DNA from: a bacterium
GTDB taxonomy: Bacteria; Sumerlaeota; Sumerlaeia; UBA8349
NCBI GenBank assembly: GCA_013203855.1
Contig: JABMPG010000174.1
Span: 1 to 16,459 of the forward strand
Length of the DNA stretch: 16,459 nucleotides
Direction of reading: 5' to 3'
Shown: in pieces, positions 13,096 through 16,459 of the stretch
How positions within the stretch are numbered: position 1 is the stretch's first letter
Layout of the letters: each line of letters starts with the position of its first letter
Made by a program: the position numbers and the translations under genes
Notes under the pieces: model-generated
Database searches by the model: none
The model's input: only the letters and a program-made list of their open reading frames with translations
What the model was told of the DNA's origin: nothing

Positions 13096-14015
13096 AACTG
13101 ATCAACCTGATGGAAAAGGACCCGGAGATTACCCGTATTTACGACCAACCTATCTTCTGCACGGAGTCCGTTTGGAGGAGAATTGGCTGCGACGACACCA
13201 AACGGCTGAGTCTGCGGATCTGGGACATGGTCTACATGTCAAAAACCGCCTATATGATGGCGATAGAGGGATGCGACCCGGCAGATCTGCTCCATTGCGG
13301 GGATCTGCCTATTCGATACCGCGTGAACCAGCAGGAACGGGCAGATTACCCGTTCCAGTTCCAACTGGATTTCGCCACGACCGTGACACTGTGTGCTTCC
13401 CATGGCTTATCCAAAGACATACCAACCGTGCTTTATGTACCAACAGACCTGTCTGTTCTTTTTGAGAAACTGGGTATTTCCTGGCGAGGGGACGGTGAGA
13501 TCGGGAAAACGGGACAGGTGAGGAATAGCCGCGCTCCCATGACTCCCGCCGTGAATCCCATCGTTACGGATCTGCTCAGCCTTTATGGGGTAGATGAGAC
13601 AACTCTTCGCGGCGGAATAGAGTTTCTCCGGTACACGACCGTGACCCAAGTACAATTCACAGGCGACATTCGCGGGCTGTTCAACGAAAGGCTCCGGCCG
13701 CTGTTGAAGAGCGGGTCCGGTGTGAACCCGTTCGCCGAGAGCCTGGATGCCAGGTGGAAATGCCTATCCTCGGGCTTGGACATTCTCGATGACAGAACGC
13801 CTGAGACAGGTGTCGAGAATGGATCTGTCTATCCGGAGTACATCCGGATTCTGCTTCCAATACCTATGCAAGGTCCATGTCGAACGGTGGTCAGACTCGT
13901 CCTCTGCGGTGAGAAACCTGAAGATTGGGTCGAGAATACAATCATGGTGCAAAGCGACCTCCATTTGAAGACCCACATGACGGTGATTGGAGAAATCGAC
14001 TCGATGCTGCATTGA
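13092..14015 (+). CDS. Hypothetical protein, operon gene 3 (307 aa)
   Basis: I recognise no family. The start ATG 13092 overlaps the previous stop and follows AAAAGG. The N-terminal part holds Cys residues at 23, 33, 61, 69 and 101, some near acidic groups (GCDDTKR, EGCDPADLLHCGD), which could be a metal site but fits no known spacing. The middle has an acidic and Asn-rich loop region (about 130-160), and the end has strand-like blocks (YIRILLPIPMQG, TVVRLVLCGEKPEDW). There is no signal peptide or membrane segment. Being last of three coupled genes, it probably acts with them in one pathway or complex. The hairpin at 14024-14053 lies just past the stop. Confidence 0.8.
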   Translation: MKLINLMEKDPEITRIYDQPIFCTESVWRRIGCDDTKRLSLRIWDMVYMSKTAYMMAIEGCDPADLLHCGDLPIRYRVNQQERADYPFQFQLDFATTVTLCASHGLSKDIPTVLYVPTDLSVLFEKLGISWRGDGEIGKTGQVRNSRAPMTPAVNPIVTDLLSLYGVDETTLRGGIEFLRYTTVTQVQFTGDIRGLFNERLRPLLKSGSGVNPFAESLDARWKCLSSGLDILDDRTPETGVENGSVYPEYIRILLPIPMQGPCRTVVRLVLCGEKPEDWVENTIMVQSDLHLKTHMTVIGEIDSMLH

Positions 14016-14023
14016 GCAGAAGG

Positions 14024-14053
14024 CCCCCTCATTTCTTTTATGAGAGAGGGGGG
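14024..14053. terminator. Hairpin after the three-gene operon
   Basis: CCCCCTCAT pairs with ATGAGAG-AGGGGG across a short loop, with a bulge, starting nine bases after the stop at 14015. No U-run follows on the + strand (AAAATCC comes next), so it is at best a weak or factor-dependent terminator. Confidence 0.35.
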
Positions 14054-14073
14054 AAAATCCAACTCAATACTGA

Positions 14074-14085
14074 GAGTGTGCACTC
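14074..14085. promoter_or_regulatory. Palindrome GAGTG-TG-CACTC upstream of the XRE gene
   Basis: Five-base perfect arms surround TG, giving a 12-bp near-palindrome about 70 bases before the XRE start. This size is typical for HTH operators, so self-regulation is possible. No clear promoter hexamers were found around it. Confidence 0.35.
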
Positions 14086-14153
14086 CCAAAGGTGAGTAGC
14101 ATAGATAAGCAAAACCCCCTGCTGGAATGGCAGGAAGAAAGGCAGACAGAAAG

Positions 14154-15308
14154 ATGAATGCAAAAGAAGAAACCAGTTACACAACACCGACAGTAAAAGC
14201 ACTTAGAATCGCCCGTCTTGCCACGGGGCTAACCCAGCTTGATATGGCCATCAAGTTGGGAGTTACCGCTGTAACGGTCGGCAAGTTTGAGCGCGGCAAA
14301 ACAACACCAAATGGAGAGGAACGATCAAGGCTGACGGATACGTTGGCCGGTTATGGACACTTCGAAAATGAGGCAATCTGGTTACGTTACGATCTCAATG
14401 CCTTCTACATCAGCAGGCCTGGGGAGCGCGAGAACAAGGCCCTTTTGTGTGTCTTGGATGACGAATCGGATATCAACGATCGTCTGCGCAAGCTCGGCAT
14501 CAATCCCGAGGATGACACAGCGTTTCAGAAATGGGCTGAGAACCGAAATTGGGATCCAGAGTTCCGGGTGAAACCCGGTTGGATCCAACTCGAGCAGTAT
14601 GATGATCTTTGCTCTTCCATCCATGTAGAAACTCAGCACCTTGATTATGGGGATTTTCTACGGATCTTGGAGCACAATGGGATCCCCTATTCCGATCTCG
14701 ATATCTGCGGCTATTACTCGAGCGACCCTCAAGGCATTTACCCTACTGTTTTGGTGGAGAAGAAGAGCAAAGCGCGTGTCGCGAAGCTACTCAAAGACTG
14801 TCAAGCCCAGAGGGCATATCAGAAAAAGGTCGCGACTCGTTTGAGAGACGAAGATTGGAAACAGGCGACAGGCTCGGACAGGAAGCCCCCTAGCCGTAAG
14901 CGGCCGAAGTGGATGGACAAATACGCCCTCAGCACTGAGGCGTGGTGGCGCGAAGTCGAAAAACACTGTCCAAGGCCTGCAGGTGAAGAATTGTTTTGTC
15001 GCAACTCGACCACAGGGCTGCTGGAACCCACCGGGCACCTGATAGCATATGGTCTGCACCTGCGGCACGAATATTATCCTGAAACAGGCCGTGCCTGCGC
15101 CATGGACTCGATCAAAGAGGAACTAAGAGCGCTGGAAAAACACTTAGCACGCGTGCCGTTGTCGGTTCCCTTGACGGCTGATGTCCCCGCCCTAATAGCA
15201 GAGATCACACGGAAGCGAAGCGGACCGGAGGGCGACGGGGAGATAGAAATCCTCGATTTGCTACACATCTTTACCGAGCAGATTTGCGGTAAGCATGCTA
15301 GCCGGTGA
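14154..15308 (+). CDS. XRE-family HTH protein with long unknown C-terminus
   Basis: I place the start at ATG 14154, where AGGAAG and AAAGG lie upstream; an ATG at 14127 in the same frame adds nine basic residues but has no ribosome-binding site. Residues 12-65 form an XRE/Cro-like HTH: VKALRIARLATGLTQLDMA, then LGVTAVTVGKFERGKTTP. The remaining 320 residues match no family I know. They include an acidic stretch (VLDDESDINDRL), aromatic blocks (WAENRNWDPEFRVKPGWIQL) and a basic segment with several Trp (KPPSRKRPKWMDKYALSTEAWW). At 384 residues it is long for a plain XRE repressor, so the C-terminus probably senses a ligand, binds a partner or has enzymatic activity. It is transcribed like the operon upstream but is separated by a hairpin and a palindrome. 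Confidence 0.88.
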   Translation: MNAKEETSYTTPTVKALRIARLATGLTQLDMAIKLGVTAVTVGKFERGKTTPNGEERSRLTDTLAGYGHFENEAIWLRYDLNAFYISRPGERENKALLCVLDDESDINDRLRKLGINPEDDTAFQKWAENRNWDPEFRVKPGWIQLEQYDDLCSSIHVETQHLDYGDFLRILEHNGIPYSDLDICGYYSSDPQGIYPTVLVEKKSKARVAKLLKDCQAQRAYQKKVATRLRDEDWKQATGSDRKPPSRKRPKWMDKYALSTEAWWREVEKHCPRPAGEELFCRNSTTGLLEPTGHLIAYGLHLRHEYYPETGRACAMDSIKEELRALEKHLARVPLSVPLTADVPALIAEITRKRSGPEGDGEIEILDLLHIFTEQICGKHASR

Positions 15309-15365
15309 CCTGTTTCGCCCGACTCCGCAGCCGGCTCACACCACGGAAGAAGTATCCGGGTCGAT

Positions 15366-15575
15366 GTGCTAGCTGCCGAGAGAGGCCCGAGTTACGGGCT
15401 GGTAGAGAAAGCGCTTGTCAGTCGCGGGTACAGGCTAACCAGCCATTGTGCTTGTATCCGTCTGACGGGCAGCGGGTTCAAACGATTTCCGCTGGTCCAG
15501 AGGGGGATCCAAATCAAAGAAACGGAGAACAAAGATGAAGAAGCAAACAAACCTCAAACTCAAGAAGACTGTTAA
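15366..15575 (+). CDS. Possible small protein (69 aa), start uncertain
   Basis: The frame is the same as that of the XRE gene, beyond its stop. The reading from GTG 15366 (GPSYGLVEKALVSRGYRL, then GFKRFPLVQRGIQIKETENK and an acidic tail) looks like protein, with ordinary codon choice. The ribosome-binding site is weak and distant (GGAAG, about 16 bases upstream), and the end overlaps the next gene by 41 bases. A different 77-residue frame from GTG 15305, overlapping the XRE stop, is very Arg-rich and less convincing. Existence of a gene here is uncertain. Confidence 0.4.
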   Translation: MLAAERGPSYGLVEKALVSRGYRLTSHCACIRLTGSGFKRFPLVQRGIQIKETENKDEEANKPQTQEDC

Positions 15576-16251
15576 CGGCACCTCAGTATATGGCCCGGTG
15601 ACCGTCTCACATCCACCTGGTCGTCTACCATTTCTGGGGGAGACGGCCATACAAATTGGTGGCCTGGATCCGGCATCTCCGCCGAGCCGCGTGGCCGAGT
15701 ATATTGCGGGCCGAAGTGGTACTGAACCAATAGAAGCCCTTTTCCATTTGAACTTGGAGCTCTACTGGACAGGTGGGGATTTCGAGAATCCGGTTGGGGA
15801 TCTTGTCAGTTTCGCGTGGCAAGAGGACAGTCCAGCCCCACCGGCACATGCCACGGTTCTGGACCTCTACCGATGTTTTGTAACGGAAGGCTCTAATCCC
15901 ATAGGCATTGCGGATACCGCTGGCGAAACTCGTATAGTTCTGGGATTCCTACCCGGATCAGGAGATCGGCGGGATTCAATTCTCTTCAATATCGTACAGC
16001 TCCGGACTGCCGAAAAACCGATATGCCCTGGTGCCGTCCTTGAAGTTCGAATCCCCGAGATCTCTATGAAACGGCGGCCCATCGATACCCCATTGGCGGC
16101 AATCACAGATGAGCCTGGACGTCAGATTATCGCTTGGCTCTGGCATGTCGCAAACTTGGGGTCGGGCTCGCCGCGACCACGTCGGCGTCCACCATCATCC
16201 AAGCCAGGCGGCGATAACCCTGGTCGGGATGGTCATAGTAGAAGGCGATGA
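15535..16251 (+). CDS. Hypothetical protein with C-terminus cut by a transposase junction
   Basis: I recognise no family. The start ATG 15535 follows GGAG. Native sequence runs to about residue 209 (ending VANLGS near 16163). The last 29 or so codons (PRPRRRPPSSKP...) are only the antisense of a transposase fragment, so the natural C-terminus is missing. The visible part has a basic start, then strand-like blocks (FLGETAIQIGGLDP, LNLELYWTGGDFENPVGDLVSFAW, RIVLGFLPGSGD, VLEVRIPEI) suggesting a beta-rich fold. There is no signal peptide or membrane segment. The product is probably truncated and may be non-functional. Confidence 0.7.
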   Translation: MKKQTNLKLKKTVNGTSVYGPVTVSHPPGRLPFLGETAIQIGGLDPASPPSRVAEYIAGRSGTEPIEALFHLNLELYWTGGDFENPVGDLVSFAWQEDSPAPPAHATVLDLYRCFVTEGSNPIGIADTAGETRIVLGFLPGSGDRRDSILFNIVQLRTAEKPICPGAVLEVRIPEISMKRRPIDTPLAAITDEPGRQIIAWLWHVANLGSGSPRPRRRPPSSKPGGDNPGRDGHSRRR

Positions 16252-16405
16252 TCGCCTGCTTCTCCCAGTCCATCAGCCAGCCGTCCTTGGGGATCGCAGC
16301 GTTGTGCCGGTTCGGCGAACCGCGACGCCGACGCCAGTCATCGAGCGTTTCTCTAAAGTCGTTGCTTAATGGTACAGGTTGCGAGGTCTTTCTGTTTTCG
16401 GTCAA
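16127..16405 (-). pseudogene. Truncated IS3/integrase-core-like transposase, N-terminal fragment
   Basis: On the - strand the reading includes PKDGWLMDWEKQAIIAFYYDHPDQGYRRLAWMMVDADVVAASP, which I recognise as the HTH-21-like N-terminal region found before the DDE integrase core in IS3-type transposases. At about 16164 it changes to PSLRHARAKR, which is antisense of the neighbouring + gene, so the whole catalytic core is missing. The nominal start (TTG 16405) is doubtful: the frame is open to the window edge, and another frame there (KDRDRLSKAVCWLIDRKQKDLA) looks more like protein, joined by a -1 shift. The fragment cannot be active as it stands. Confidence 0.75.
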
Positions 16406-16459
16406 TGAGCCAGCAAACGGCTTTGCTGAGACGGTCGCGGTCTTTGGCGATGAAATCGC
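16164..16459 (-). mobile_element. Insertion-sequence remnant at right edge
   Basis: The segment from about 16164 to the window end encodes only transposase-like sequence on the - strand. No terminal inverted repeat or target-site duplication is visible at the left junction, and the junction is inside the transposase reading frame, so this is not an intact IS end. The rest lies beyond the window. Confidence 0.6.

Overview
The window looks like bacterial accessory DNA, mosaic in origin. All confident genes have Shine-Dalgarno-type starts, one ribosome-binding site is an 11-base match to the usual complement of the 16S 3' end, and one promoter is a perfect sigma-70 consensus pair. I cannot name a phylum. 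The left-edge formylglycine-generating-enzyme-like protein and the right-edge transposase fragment resemble families I associate with uncultured and PVC-type bacteria, but this is only an impression. No rRNA, tRNA or CRISPR array was seen.

Left edge (1-1987): a secreted FGE/SUMF1-family protein reads leftward off the window. It is followed by about 1.2 kb with no confident gene, holding hairpins, a G-rich tract and a possibly broken ORF.

Anti-restriction block (1988-4706, + strand): five tightly packed genes. They are a small Cys-containing protein, two 141-residue paralogs sharing a C-x2-H-x4-C-x2-C motif, an unrelated Cys-rich acidic protein between the paralogs, and an ArdC-type protein (N-terminal DNA-binding region plus HELTH zincin). 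The first and last genes share an upstream element (TTCTGACACTCTG, then TATATCAG about 35 bases later), which suggests common control.

Recombination and nuclease block (4823-8224, + strand): a short tyrosine recombinase with a full catalytic set but no N-terminal domain, flanked by candidate att-like repeats; a small unknown protein; a 14-codon Arg/Lys-rich leader ORF whose stop lies in the next gene's ribosome-binding site; a DUF2779 protein (Cas4-like N-terminus whose nuclease core is degraded, plus an apparently intact DEDD exonuclease); and a winged-helix regulator with its own consensus promoter.

Replication block (8485-12157): a 988-residue protein on the - strand joins an archaeo-eukaryotic-type primase, a zinc-binding linker, a helicase with a four-Cys cluster placed as in XPD/DinG, and a C-terminal HTH. 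A 56-bp concentric palindrome lies just past its 3' end. A 700-bp gene-free, AT-rich region with operator-like palindromes lies upstream and is my best candidate for an origin and control region.

Right block (12158-16459): three unrecognised genes joined by ATGA overlaps, an XRE-type HTH protein with a long unknown C-terminus, a small possible ORF, and an unknown gene that runs into a truncated transposase at about 16163, leaving both broken.

Together, recombinase, ArdC, primase-helicase, exonuclease and HTH regulators suggest an integrative or plasmid-like element able to prime its own DNA synthesis and evade restriction. The element name and boundaries are inference.
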